Assembly: GCA_030848705.1 (NCBI GenBank)
Contig: CM061240.1
Location: 127,150,998-127,214,997, forward strand
From: Heracleum sosnowskyi
Taxonomy: Eukaryota > Streptophyta > Magnoliopsida > Apiales > Apiaceae
Reading direction: 5' to 3'
DNA length: 64,000 nucleotides
Shown here: one piece after another, positions 36,568 through 49,261 of the stretch
Numbering within the stretch: position 1 is the stretch's first letter
Layout: the number at the start of each line of letters is the position of its first letter
Position numbers and translations under genes: made by a program
Notes under the pieces: generated by a model
Seen by the model: the letters and a program-made list of their open reading frames with translations, nothing else
Database searches by the model: none
What the model was told of the DNA's origin: nothing

Positions 36568-37167
36568 TCACATGCCAATATTATTTCGTAGCCTTTCAAA
36601 CGTTGATGTGGGGAGTGACTTTGTTAGTATATCAGCCAAATAATCACCGGAACGAACTTGTTGTACCTCAATGTCACCATTCTCTTGTAGTTCATGAGTG
36701 TAGAAGAATTTTGATAATATGTGCTTTGTCCGATCTCCTTTAATATATCCTTCCTTCAATTGCCTAATACAAGCTGAATTATCTTCAAACATAATTGTAG
36801 GACTATCAATGATATTTGATAATCCACACGATGGCTGAATATGTTGAATGACAGATCGCAACGAGACACATTCTCTACTTGCTTCATGGATTGCTAGTAA
36901 TTCTGCATGATTTGATGAAATTGCAGCCATAGGTTGTTTTGTAGACTTCCAAGAGATAGCAGTTCCACAATATGTGAATAAATAACATGTTTGTGACCTT
37001 CCAAAGTGAGGATTTGACATGTACCCAGCATCTGCATATCCAACCAGCTGCGATTTTGAATTGAATGGAAAGAACAATCCAAGGTCAATTGTCCCACGAA
37101 GATATCTCCATATATGCTTAACTCTATCCCAATGTCTTTTAGTTGGATCAGAACTGAATCTTGTCAA
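36568..37167 (-). pseudogene. copia RNase H domain remnant
   Basis: A 199-codon open frame with the Ty1/copia C-terminal pattern: RYLRGTIDLGL, the YADAGY and SWKSTKQ motifs, EDNSACI, the TKHI block and the terminal LADILTKSL. The Met at 37167 is an internal residue; upstream RT sequence is deleted, so the frame is not a functional gene although it lacks internal stops. Confidence 0.9.
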
Positions 37168-37357
37168 TAATAATAATAATAATATTACTAAATTAACAAG
37201 GATTGTCTGCTGAGAGCAGGAAGTAGTGTTCTTTTTACTTCTCGTTTTTGTGCAACAGAAATGGTGATATAATGACCCTATTTATAGGGTGTTTGCAAAC
37301 CGTCTTGTACTACATTTGTAATATATTACTTATCAAGTATGTCTCTTAACTCAACTA
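37166..37357 (-). repeat. truncated copia 5' LTR
   Basis: A direct repeat of 36139-36340 with only a few substitutions, including the TATA box. Both LTR ends are lost: one at the (AAT)n junction with RNase H and one at the Helitron-derived sequence GTAAGGGAGATC. Confidence 0.82.
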
Positions 37358-39032
37358 GCGTAAGGGAGATCTTATCCAAAATTTTGATCGGTCAGTGTAT
37401 TACCAAAAGTATATGATCCGTTGGATTTAAAACTATAAATATTGAAATAGATGAGCACCGTTAGATATAATATTAAAAATTGTATTTGATTAATAATATG
37501 ATAGTATTTAAATACTAAAAGGTGTATTTTGATAATTTAAACCAATTATTAATGAGTTTTCTATATTGAATAGAAATCTTTATGTAAAAATTCGTAATTA
37601 TCTTTTCTCTTTAGTTTATGGATAGTTCCAGTTAGATAATAATTATTAAACCATCATTAAATTAAAGATAATTTTGTTAGCTTCGCGTGGGCTATAAAAT
37701 CGTTAAAATCTGTTGTCTAAAACTCAAGATAGAGCCCACACAGTAAAGTGATTATCTAAATTTTAATAAATATTTTTTTTATTATTGTAGCACCAATTTA
37801 ATTTTTTTCCTAATTCTTTTAAATTTATACATTCTATGTTTATTTCAATAAAATATTAAAATAAATTTAAGAAAAAATTAAAATCGATCTGGTCCGTGTG
37901 CGATCACTATATGACAAAATTAATAATTACAGTTAGATCTTAAATAGATCGATGAGAATTGTTAGATCTAATATTAAAAAGTGTATCTGATTAATAATAG
38001 AATTATATTTAAATATTAAAAAGTGTATTTTGATAATTTAAAATTTTTCTATGTAAAAATTCTTAAATATCTTTTCTCTTGAATTTATGTATAATTCCAG
38101 TTAGATAATAATTGTTAAACCAAATATCAAGATAACAATTCATATCGATTACAATATTAAAAATTATCAATATAATGCTCATGTATATCATACTAACAAT
38201 GATATATGTTGACTCTACGTTATAAGAGACTTAGGAGAACTCCTCTACATGAATAAATTTAAACACTTTTTTTTAAAGGAACATAACAATTTGATTAATC
38301 CAAATTATAATTATATTATTTTACATATAACAAACATAAAAGGATAATATCAAAAAATTATTAAAATATTGAGTGTTTCATATTCATAAACGATAATTTT
38401 GAATATAATACTTATATTAAAATGTGTATTTCATTAAATGTAGGATTATATTTAAATACTAAGAAGTGTGTTTTGATAATTTAAACAAATTATAAATTGG
38501 TTTTCTATATTGAATTGAATTATTTATGTAAAAATTCTTAACCATCTTTTCTTTTCCGTTTATGGGTAGGTCAACGGATCAAGTTAGATAATAATTATTA
38601 AACCATCATTAAATTAAAGATAATTTCATTAGTTTCGCATGAGTTGTAAAATCGTCAAAATTTAATTTCTAAAACTCAGGATATAACCCAAATAGTAAAG
38701 TGAGTATCTAAATTTTAATAAATATTTTTTTTATTATTGTAGCATCAATTTATTTATTTTCCCACTAATTCTTTTAAATATAGAAATTTTATGTTTCTTT
38801 CAATAAAGTATTAAAATTAATTAAGCCCAAATTCAAATCGATAAAGAATATAATAATATAAGAATAAAATTTTATATAATCATAACATAATTTTTATTTT
38901 GTTTAATAATTTTTAAGTAATAATGTATTTTAAAATTTTATATACACTGTAAATAAAACCGAAACATTAAAAGTAAAAGCAGTTATTAAGATACTTATAT
39001 CATTATAGACTTGATATCCTTATTATATTAAA
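37358..39032 (+). mobile_element. Helitron family-2 fragment with internal duplication
   Basis: It starts GTAAGGGAGATCTTATCC, the word found about 20 bases inside the family-2 copy at 27552, and follows that copy for several hundred bases. Two related blocks, about 37560-37870 and 38500-38830, share ATTATTAAACCATCATTAAA and TTTTATTATTGTAGCA words, so part of the element is duplicated. No 3' hairpin is visible before the next copy begins at 39033. Confidence 0.6.
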
Positions 39033-41016
39033 TCCTTATATATAATAAGCATAGTAGGGATATTATCCAAAATTTTGGTCGTACCGTCCTTAGACAACCA
39101 AATTAATAAGGAACATTAGATCTTAATTAGATAAATGAAAATCATTAGATCAAATATTAAAAAAGTGTATTTTATTAATACTATGATTATATTTAAATTC
39201 TAAAAAGTGTATTTTGATAATTTAAACCAAATATACCAGATATAAATAAGTTTTCTATATTGAATAGAATTCTCCATGTAAAAAATTCGTGACTTTCTTT
39301 TCTCTTCCAGGGACAATTCCAATTAGATAAAAATTGTTATACCATCTTTTAATTAAATATAATTTAGTTATCTTCTTGTGGGGTGTAAAATCGTCAAAAT
39401 CTGATTATTAAAATTCTAATAATAATTATTATGTCATCATTATTTTAACGCCAATTTAATTATTTTTTCTAACTATTTTAAATTTAGAAATCTATGTTCA
39501 AAAATTAAAATCAATCTAAGAAAAATTCAAATCAACAAAGAATATAATAATACGAGGATAAAATTTTATAAAATTGTGCATAGTTTTTTATCCTATTTTA
39601 TTAAGTTTTAGATCATAACTAATCAAATATTATTTATTATTAAATAATAATTTATACGCAAATGGTGATTTTGTTTTATAAGAACTCATAGAAACCTAAT
39701 TTCATTGTTAGCAGTACTATATTCATATTAAAAAAAACCGTATTTTGAAATTTTAGACTCAACTACAGAAGATGTCTAACTTTTTTAACCTATATACATT
39801 GTAAATTATTAAATTCGAAACTTTTAAAGTTTGTCAATCAATTAGAATATTACTTTTCTGAAAAATCGTACTTTACAAAAAATATTATCAAATAACCTAT
39901 GTCTGCAAGAAATTTTTTTTAAAAAATTCTTATTTTTCAAAAAAAACTGTAAATTTTAATATGTTGTTGGTAGATTCAAACCTTAGATCGATTATGGATA
40001 GCGGCCAGACTTATAAGGAAGTTTTCATTATTTAGTCTTTAATATAATAACATAGATATTTATGGGATATACTATAAAAAAATGAATTTTATACAGAATT
40101 TTGATCGTTGTGGTGTACTATTTTAAAAGAACTATTACAAAATATATATATTTTAATTGATAATTTATTTTCTCAAAAGTTCAAAGTTCCCACATCATTA
40201 ACATATTACAAAAAAGAGTATATTATATTTTAACAATAAATATTTAAAAAAATTAAAAATTAAAAAAATATAAATATTAAGAAAAATTAATGATGTTATC
40301 CTGGTTGTTTGGTCCTAAATACCACCAAAATATTCTCAACCATTAGATCCAATACTTTTAAAAATAGATGACTAAGATTATACCCTATAAAAAAAGTTAT
40401 TATCTAAAAATGATATAAATTAAAAAATATTATATTATGATTGGATTTTCCAAAAAGTTAAAATATAAAAAATAGTTGTAATTAAATAAGGAAACCCGTT
40501 TAATACCAAAATAATAAAAATTGTTTAATCTTAAATAGATAGCTGAAAACCGTTAGATTTAACATTAAAAACTGTATTTGGTTAATAAAAGGGTATTCTA
40601 ATAATGTAAACTACATATAATTAGATTTCCTAAATCGAATAGAATTCTCAACATTAAATTTTGTCACTTTATTCTCTTTTTAGTTTTAGAATAATTTTTA
40701 ATTGAAAAAGAACTATTAAACCATAACTAAATTAAAGAATATTTTGTGAATTTCACGTGGACTGTAAAATTGGCTAAATATATTTTATAATAAATATCAA
40801 ATTTTTAACTATAATTTTTTTGACTAAATCCTTTTTAACAATAATTTAATCATGTAAAATAATAACTTTTAAATATTAAAATATTCATAAATAAATATAA
40901 TTATAAATATTAAAAAAAACAATCGTGTGTTGCATGGATAATAAAAATATAATTATAAACAAAATAATTAAAAATAAAATTTAAGTAGCCGTGCATCAGC
41001 TATAGCTATAGGCTAG
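39033..41016 (+). mobile_element. non-autonomous Helitron, family 2, copy 2
   Basis: It begins TCCTTATATATAATAAGC after an A and ends CTAG before T. The terminal hairpin seen in copy 1 (CGTGCATCGCACG) is mutated here to CGTGCATCAGCTATAGC, so this copy may no longer be mobilised. It lacks coding capacity. Confidence 0.78.
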
Positions 41017-41299
41017 TATATTCCATCAACTATAAAATAGTTGGAACAATTTGTTGAAAAGGAGCGAGTATAGTTATGTGTCTTACATTCTGTTTTGTAG
41101 ACGTGCAACAATATTACACAGAATTGGGTCTGCCGACAATACAAAAGCCCAGGTTTTAATGGGTCGATATCTTGTTTGGTCTGTAATACCGGAGCAGCAA
41201 TGAGGTCTTAAATTGTAAGTATTTCTCATCACAGAAAAAAAAAACACCGTTAAAATATTCAACACTACTTTTTGCATTTTTACGATATTTTTTGACAAA

Positions 41300-43131
41300 T
41301 CTATACTATTATATTAAAGACGAAACATTAAAAGTTTTGTAGTCTGGTCATGAAAGTTTTTGTAGTCTGGTCACTCCATTTATAGCCGTTAGATATTTCT
41401 GATCAAATCGATGAGAACCGTTAGATAAAATATTAAAATTATTATATATAATATCTTTTCTATTTTTTCTAACTAAAATATCTCATTTTCCAAAAATATC
41501 GCACACAGTTTCATTTAATAAAATAACATAATAAGGTTGTAATTGCTAATAACTAACTCATTACCATTTTTAGTCAAAGTGTATATTCTTTTTATATTTT
41601 CTAACAAAAAATTCTACTTTTATATTTTTCCTAAATAAAACCTCTCATTTTCCAAAAATATCACGAACAGTTCTATTTAATAAAATAAAATAATAATATT
41701 ATAATTATTAATGACTAACTGATTAGCTTTTTTTCAAAACGTATATTCTTTTTTATATTTTTAACTAATATTTCTCCTAACTAAAACCTCAAAAATATCA
41801 CGGGATATTTCATTTAGTAGCATAAAATACTAATATTATAAAAATATCACGGGATATTTGTACTCTGGTCATGAAAGTTTTTGTAGTCTGGTCACTACAT
41901 TTATAACCGTCAGATATTTCTGATCAAATCGATGAGAACAGTTAGATAAAATATTAAAATTATTATATAGAATATCTTTTCTATTTTTTCTAACTAAAAC
42001 ATCTCATTTTCCAAAAATATCGCAGACAGTTTCATTTAATAAAATAACATAATAAGGTTGTAATTGCTAATAACTAACTCATTACCATTTTTAATCAAAG
42101 TGTATATTCTTTTTTATATTTTCTAACAAAAAATTCTACTTTTATATTTTTCCTAAATAAAACATCTCATTTTCCAAAAATATCACGAACAGTTCTATTT
42201 AATAAAATAAAATAATAATATTATAATTATTAATGACTAACCGATTAGCTTTTTTTCAAACGTATATTCTTTTTTATATTTTTTAACTAATATTTCTCCT
42301 AACTAAAACCTCAAAAATATCACGGGATATTTCATTTAGTAGCATAAAATACTAATATTATAAATCAATCAATCTATCTATACTATCAATACTATCATCT
42401 ATCTATACTATATTATTAAAAACGAAACATTAAAAGTTTGGTCGGTACAGTACCTGTTTTTTGGTACTTCGTGATTTTACTTAATTACCCTTACTTAATT
42501 TTTAAAAAAACTAATATTATATAATTAGACATATTTATATTCCATTACATTTTGCAGCTAAAACATATTACCTTTTCTATTTTTTCTAAAAAAAATTCCT
42601 CATTTTCCAAAAATATCATGGGCAATTACCCTTTTTAACTAAAACATGTTACCTTTTCTATTTTTACTTACTAAAACTCCACATTTTTCAAAAATATCAC
42701 GGGTAAACCCTCAATTGTTAATTTTAAAAGCCTATTTTAATTCTATTTTTACTTAGTAAAACCCCTTATTTTTCAAAAATATCACGGACAATTAACTTTT
42801 TAACTAAAACATGTTACATTTTCTATTTTTATTTACTAAAACCCCTCATTTTCCAAAAATATAACGGGTAAATCTTTAATTATTTATTTTTAAACCTATT
42901 TAATTATATTTTTACGTACTAAAACCCCTCTTTTTCCAAAAATAACACGGGTAAACCTTTAATTATTTATTTTAAAACATATTTTAATACTTTTAATTTT
43001 TTAAAAAAGTTTACCTATTTTAACATATTTAATTATTTTTTTAAAAATACAATTAATTAAATATTATAACATAAATAATAAAAAAAAAACTATTAAAAAA
43101 ACAATCCGTGCATCGCACAGTTTTAAGCTAG
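41300..43131 (+). mobile_element. non-autonomous Helitron, family 3
   Basis: It begins TCTATACTATTATATTAAAG after an A and ends AAGCTAG before T, with the hairpin CCGTGCATCGCACAG just upstream. A second 5'-like start (TCTATACTATATTATTAAA) lies at 42402. The interior repeats TTTTCCAAAAATATCACGGG many times. A 521-bp unit is tandemly duplicated (41351-41871 and from 41872 to about 42365). It is non-coding. Confidence 0.78.
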
Positions 43132-43479
43132 TATTTCTAAATAACAAAATTGCAAATCATTTTTAAAAAGTTGGTAACATAATAGTAACATAATGGAACG
43201 AAAAGGACATGCAGTAACGACGTCGTTACTTCTTGGGGTGTCGTTTAATATGCCCTAGTTATCCGCGTAGCTTGGAGAGTTGCAGTCCAAACAAAGGTGA
43301 AAGCTCAGGTTGATTAATTTTCATGGTCAAAATTCAAACTTGATGAGAAGAAAATAAAAAGAAAAGAAAAGAAGAACGCGTGGTTGAAAAATGAAATGTA
43401 TGTCTTGACAGGAAGTATCCTTGCATTTTGAATATTGAAAACTACAGTCTCTGAGCTTGATCCCCAAGAAATGAACGGC
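43132..43479. other. promoter-side region of the small gene
   Basis: Less AT-rich than the flanking repeats. It includes GGTTGATTAA, TTGACAGG and other short words that could be regulatory; no site is certain. Confidence 0.35.
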
Positions 43480-43490
43480 TATATATATAA
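43480..43490 (+). promoter_or_regulatory. TATA box of the 61-codon gene candidate
   Basis: CTATATATATAA lies about 120 bases before the first ATG, leaving a plausible leader of about 90 bases. Assigned on consensus and spacing. Confidence 0.5.
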
Positions 43491-43602
43491 TGTCTACTTT
43501 GGATACGCATTCACTACGATTAACATATATATACATCCTCATCAAGATATATCGCCATTAACATATTGAAGTTATATTAATATATATCTAGAATTATATC
43601 AT

Positions 43603-43788
43603 ATGATGAAAGGTAGCAAAGATGAGAAACTCAGATGGTTCTCATCAATTGTGTCACACTTCTTCGGGGGTGATAAATACAAATATGTGAAGGATTCCAG
43701 AAAAGCACCAGCTCCCACGGGACCAGAGGCTACAATGATTGCCGCTGCTAAACATTTTTCGTCTGCCCATAAAATTCGTCTACTATAG
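43603..43788 (+). CDS. small protein of unknown function, 61 aa
   Basis: The frame opens with two adjacent ATG codons and encodes a basic protein. The N-terminal half is aromatic and charged (RWFSSIVSHFFGGDKYKYVKD). The C-terminal half is Pro/Ala-rich, PAPTGPEAT, then AAAKHFSSAHKIRLL. There is no signal peptide or membrane segment. Third-position GC is higher than in flanking DNA, a TATA box is well placed, and codon use looks genuine. I do not recognise a named family; the KHFSSAHK ending looks like a conserved plant small-protein tail, but I cannot confirm that here. It could also be the single retained exon of a longer gene. Confidence 0.55.
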   Translation: MMKGSKDEKLRWFSSIVSHFFGGDKYKYVKDSRKAPAPTGPEATMIAAAKHFSSAHKIRLL

Positions 43789-44952
43789 TTTTTTTTTTTC
43801 TCTTTTTCATATCTGAAAACACTTTAGTTCCATCTTCGTCGATAAAGAACTCCAGAAGGTGACGTGGCCTGTTGATGCTTCTTACTATCACAAACTCAAA
43901 TTTGTGAGGAAATGCATGCATGTCACATTTCTGGGAACTGTGGGTAATTATTTGATAAGTCCTGTACACAGCTGAGCTCATGCCGTACATTTAGTTGTAA
44001 CATGATTCGTCATGAGTTATAGTGTTACATAAACACGAAGCCCCTAATTAATTTTATATTACATTCTAACACTTTTTTTAGTTGAAAAAGTTATTTTTGA
44101 ATTTGAAAAATGATTTATTCACGCCAATATTTTAATAAATAATTTGCTTATAAAAATATTGAAAATGACACAGAATCGAACTTAATATGAACTTTAATAT
44201 CATGTTAACTAAATGAAGGCCCTGATTGATCTCATATTATAGCATCTGTCATGTACTAAGCTTTAGTCGTGAAAATAAACAACAAACTTTGTGTTAATAA
44301 TTTCATGTATTAGTGCCAACGTTTTGCATATTATGTTTGAATTTGATTTTTAGTACTTGATTTTTGATTGAATTATGTAAAATCGAGTTTTTAATTCACA
44401 TGAGTACAACCTGATTGAGGTCACACCTTGTAAACGAATACTCAGACCCACTACTCAACTGATTCATTAAATTTAAAACCCCTGATTATGATCCCTTTAA
44501 CTTCAATTCGCAGACACAAACGAGTTCTAACAATAATAATGAGACTCATGTTAATGCAATGAGTCATGAATTAGACATCAATCGCTGTTCATAAGATATT
44601 GGTGTATGTCATTCATATCTCTCATGTTCGCATATATAAATTGTAAGGGTTTTCTATAACTTTGGAGAAAAACTATGAAGGTTATTAAAACTCATTTAAT
44701 TAAGATATTGAAGAAAATTAATTATAAATTTAAACTACAGGATTTGTTCAATTATTGTGTAAATTTATTGCTAGAGAGATAACGCTTGTAACGAGCAGTC
44801 TACTCATGTACGAAAGGGGGATATTCCGACTCAATGCAAGAAGTTCCTTTCGTTAGGACTTGATCGAGGGATCAATTGACTTTCAGTAGTTAATTGACTT
44901 TTTAGAAACTAATATAAATATGTAGACCATTATTTCAGGAAGAACCATATTA
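43789..44952. other. intergenic
   Basis: Contains the likely 3' UTR of the small gene. Between 43800 and 43990 both strands are open for more than 150 bases (an 80-codon minus frame and an unstarted plus frame); I cannot choose between them and call neither. The rest is AT-rich spacer. Confidence 0.35.
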
Positions 44953-45482
44953 CACTACAATAATTTGGGTCAATTACGACGGTCTTTTTGCATTGAAATC
45001 GTCATAAATGCCAGCAATTACGACGGAACGATTTCGTCGTTTTTGGTCAAATAGTAAGTTCAGATTTTCGTCACAAACTAAAATTGCGTCGTAAGTTAGA
45101 ACAGTGGGGCCCACCAGTTCAATAAAATATTACCAAACTTACGACGGGAATAAAGCGTCGTATGTTCACTTCTTACGACGGAAATATTCGTCATAATTTA
45201 ACAACGGGACCCACAATTATTTACATCATAAACGAACTAACGACGCAATTTTTAGTCGTATATTTAATGAGACCCATATGATTGCTGAAATTAAATTAAA
45301 AAAAAATGAAAATAAAATACTAAAATACGACGGAATATGATTGATGAACACCCGTCGTAAATTTGTGTGCCCAGAAACTAGATTGTGCTTATTTTCGGTT
45401 TCCAGCCATTTTAGGCTTCCCATAGTTTACACAAATTCATATTTGTCCTCATAGAAAAGTTTAAACCATCCTGCACAAACTT

Positions 45483-45988
45483 TTATTGTCTTACGAAATA
45501 TTCACAATCACATCTAAATTCAACCATTAATTGATGGACTGCATCAGAAGAGACAACACTGGAAGCCATAGAACTCATTTCATGGTCTTCGTCGGAGTTG
45601 ATAATCTGACAATCATCCCCTCTATCATCAACATCATCATCATCAGCCGGGACCTTCCAATACAATATATGATAAATTACTTTTGCTTCCCAGACAACCA
45701 AGCTTCCCTGCTATAAATCAATAAAGAATATCTCCTATCAATGGAGACCATAGAATATAGTTGTAAATAAATTAACAAGAAACACATAAACAAAACCTAA
45801 ATTCAAGACTAGAGAGTATTGCTACAGCTCTGTAAGATTACATATATATACAACATTGTAAAATTTTCTTAGTGTGCTTAAAGTTCGAATAGAAACCATT
45901 CAACATGTTTTTCTGAAAACTATTTCTTGTCTCATTATATTTCATCAGGAGTCTTCGGTAAAGTACCACAAGCTTTCAGAAACTTGGT
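45483..45988 (-). pseudogene. possible captured or decayed gene fragment in the outer CACTA
   Basis: On the minus strand a good acceptor (TTTATGCAG) is followed by a 17-codon frame, TKFLKACGTLPKTPDEI, ending in TAA (45988-45935). Further on lies a 72-codon acidic frame (45701-45483) containing ADDDDVDDRGDD. Codon content is far from random AT-rich DNA. I do not recognise the source; it may be a host gene fragment or the remains of the element's second gene. Confidence 0.35.
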
Positions 45989-47198
45989 CTGCATAAAAAC
46001 ATAAACCAGTAAAATGAGTGAGTAGCTACAGTGAAACTCTTTAGCGCACTACAAGAATATCCAATTCTAACAACGGAAGTTACCAATGGAAAAATGTCTG
46101 TTGGTAATTACTAACGGATTACTGACACATTTCACATGGTTGAGAAGGCAATGATATAGCGACATACTACTAACGGTTCAGTAATGAATATTTGCCAACA
46201 GATTAATCCGTTGGGAAAAATAGGCGGCAAAATTGCCCGCCCAAACTTGCCAATGGTTTTTTTACGGATTACCAACAGATTTTTTAGCAACGGAATTGTA
46301 ACGAATTAACAACAGGCTACAAAGATATTACCAAGGAATTAACAACGGATATATCTGTTGGGGCTTTCGTTGGTAGTTCTATTGGCAGTTCGTTGCCAAT
46401 CCGTTATAATGGTATTTTAGATCCGTTACATTTATTCCGTTACTAAATCGTTACAATTTTTGGATCGGTTATTTTACTTCCATTACTAAAATGTTATAAT
46501 TCTAGATCGGTTAGATTATTTCCGTTACTAATCCCTTGGTAGGGTCACCTTTTGAATTTATTGCCAACTACCTCCATCTACATTCTTAATTACCAGTGCT
46601 TTATTTCTCAAAAAATCACTCAGATCTAGTTTTTGTTCTTCTCCTCCGGTGTGGAGCTGCTTCTTCTTCAATATTCTAGCAAATTAAGAGTTTCACACAA
46701 CATAATTAATTTGCTAATTATAAGGTTAGTTATTCTACATTCTCTCATTTTGTATTTTAATTCTTAATTAATTTCTTTGATTAGTAACTTTATTAACATT
46801 AACGTATGTGAAAATATATTTAACATTGTTGATTTGTTGTAAAAGCATGTTATTTTTTTAGTTAAGCAAATTGTAAATGCAAGTTATTACTCAGTTGATT
46901 TTTCAATGCCCGCCTACATTAATTTCAATGTGTGCCGCGCATGTTTTTGTAATTTTGGCTTCCCGCTTATGCTCCCCCGCGCGAGTGGTGGGAGTAGTTC
47001 GAGACTTGCCATATTTTTTATTTATTTATTTTGCTAAATACTTGTCATATTATCTTTCCATTAAGTAATTAGTATATTTCCATAATCTCATTAATGTTAG
47101 TTTTTTTGCCACATTACTAATGCTAGTTAGTTTAGTTGCACGAATAAACTTTTTAGTTATGAATGTTTTATTTTTTTCAGATTATTAGAAAGTTCAAT

Positions 47199-49143
47199 AT
47201 GAATAATGATCGAGCTTGGATGTATCAAAGGCTAGATAGCCAAGGATGCTTAAATCCGGCATTTCTAAACGGGGTGGAAAACTTTATGGAATATGCAATA
47301 TCTCGACCCTCGTCCTTGGATGGGATAAACATTCAATGTCCATGCTTCAATTGCAAGAATATTAAATTCTGGAATGCAGAGATAGTAAAACTGCACTTAT
47401 TGAAGAAAGGATTTGTAAGAGATTATTACGAGTGGGATCGACACGGAGAGCCAGATGTTGTTAGACAAAGTGGAGAACCATCATCCACACATTATTCCAA
47501 TACTCAAGATAGAAGAGACGAGGACAACCTAATGTACAACATGGTGATGGATGCCGCTGGTCCGAGTTTTAATCCAGAGATGCCAAATCCAGAAGTACAG
47601 AAGTTGTATGATATTTTAGACTCTTCTAAGAGGGAGTTGTATGAAGGTTGTGAAACTTCTCAGCTGTCTGCCATGGCTCAGATGTTGAGTTTGAAGTCGG
47701 ATCATCATTGGTCAGAGGCATGTTTTGATCAGACATCACAGTTCTTCAAAGGCGTCTTGCCTCAAGATAATACATTTTTTGATAGCTTTTACAGTACGAA
47801 GAAGTACATGGAAGAATTGGGTGTATGATTGTTGGGGTGAAGACATCAATATGGAGTCTTGTAAATTTTGTTCACATGCGAGATATAAATCAAGACTCAA
47901 CAAATCCAAGAAGGAGAAAAAGAAAATTCCTTTTAAGAGGATGATCTATTTTCCATTGGCACCAAGATTTCAAAGGTTATATGCTTCGCCTACTACTGCA
48001 GCCCATATGAGATGGCATGCGGAACATTATCAAGAAGAAGGTGTGATGCGCCATTGTTCAGACTCAGAGGAATGGAAACAATTTGATAGAGCACATCCAT
48101 CATTTTCCTCAGAGACGAGAAATGTTAGACTTGGACTTTCTGCTGATGGATTTCAACCATTTGGTGAAACTGGTAGACAATATTCTTCTTGGCCGATTAT
48201 AGTGACTCCATATAATTTGCCTCCCTGGATGTGTTCAAAAGAACAGTACTTGTTTCTGTCTGTACTTGTGCCTGGACCAAAAAATCCAAAACAGAAGATA
48301 GATGTGTTCCTTCAACCATTGATTGCCGAGTTAAAAGAGTTGTGGGAAGTTGGTGTGGAGACTTGGGATAATTCTTTAAAACAGAATTTTCGTATGCGAG
48401 CTGCATTAATGTGGACTATCAGTGACTTCCCTGCTTATTCAATGTTGTCTGGATGGAAAACTGCTGGTCATTTAGCTTGTCCTCATTGTGCTCATGATCA
48501 TGATGCTTATAATCTTTCACATGGTGGAAAGACTACATGGTTTGATAATCATCGAAAGTTTTTACCGGCCAATCATCCATTTCGAAAGAATAAAAACTGG
48601 TTTACCAAGGGAAAGTCAGTGACTGAATCTGCCCCACCAGTGCGAACAGGTGAAGATGTATTGCAAGAAATTGAGTCACTTGGTTTGATGAAAGTTACTG
48701 AATTGGGAAGTGATGAGCATAATGCTAGAGTCATTAAAGCTTACAATTGTGGATGGAAAAAAAGAAGCATCTTTTGGGATTTACCATATTGGAGGACATT
48801 ATCAATTAGACATAATCTCGACGTTATGCATGTCGAGAAAAATGTCTTTGAAAATATCTTCAACACTATCATGGCCATTGAAGGAAAAACCAAAGATAAT
48901 TCAAAGGCAAGAGAAGATATTGCAATGATTTGTCGGAGACCCGAACTAGCAAAAGATAAGTCGACACAAAAGTATCCGAAAGCATGTTATAGCTTGGATA
49001 AAAAGGAAAAAGAAAAAGTGTGTACATGGTTGAAAGAGCTGAAATTTCCAGATGGATATGTGTCAAATATGGGGCGTTGCATCAACATGAATAAATACAA
49101 GTTATTTGGAATGAAAAGTCATGATTGTCACGTGTTTATGTAA
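47199..49143 (+). pseudogene. TNP2-type CACTA transposase, broken
   Basis: A 5' leader intron (donor near 46725, acceptor TTTTTTTCAG ending about 47181) precedes the ATG at 47199. The first part has the transposase-associated N-terminal domain (WMYQRL; CPCFNCKN, zinc-ligand-like cysteines). At about 47822 the frame shifts and a short segment of the usual cysteine-containing linker is missing. The second part (to 49143) carries the Transposase_21 core: LGLSADGFQPFG with its conserved Asp, LVPGPKNPKQKIDVF, ACPHC, and HNLDVMHVEKNVFENI. It stops right after GMKSHDCHVFM, so the whole C-terminal half of the usual protein of about 1,000 residues is gone. Confidence 0.9.
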
Positions 49144-49261
49144 AAATTAATATGATACATTATAAAATGAGAAACTTAAATATTCATTGGAACATAAAAA
49201 AAATATAAATGAGGTCGAGGAAGATAACTGAGGTATTATTAATATTATTTTATTATAAAAT

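Larger units (their letters stand above)
36126..37357 (-). mobile_element. internally deleted Ty1/copia retrotransposon
   Basis: On the minus strand the order is a partial 5' LTR (37357 down to about 37166), RNase H coding sequence (37167-36568), polypurine tract (CAAGGGGGAG, 36407-36398) and a complete 3' LTR (36397-36126). The two LTR copies are over 95 percent alike across about 190 bp. gag, integrase and nearly all of RT are missing; the join falls at an (ATT)n tract. The upstream LTR is cut off where Helitron family-2 sequence starts (37357). Confidence 0.85.
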
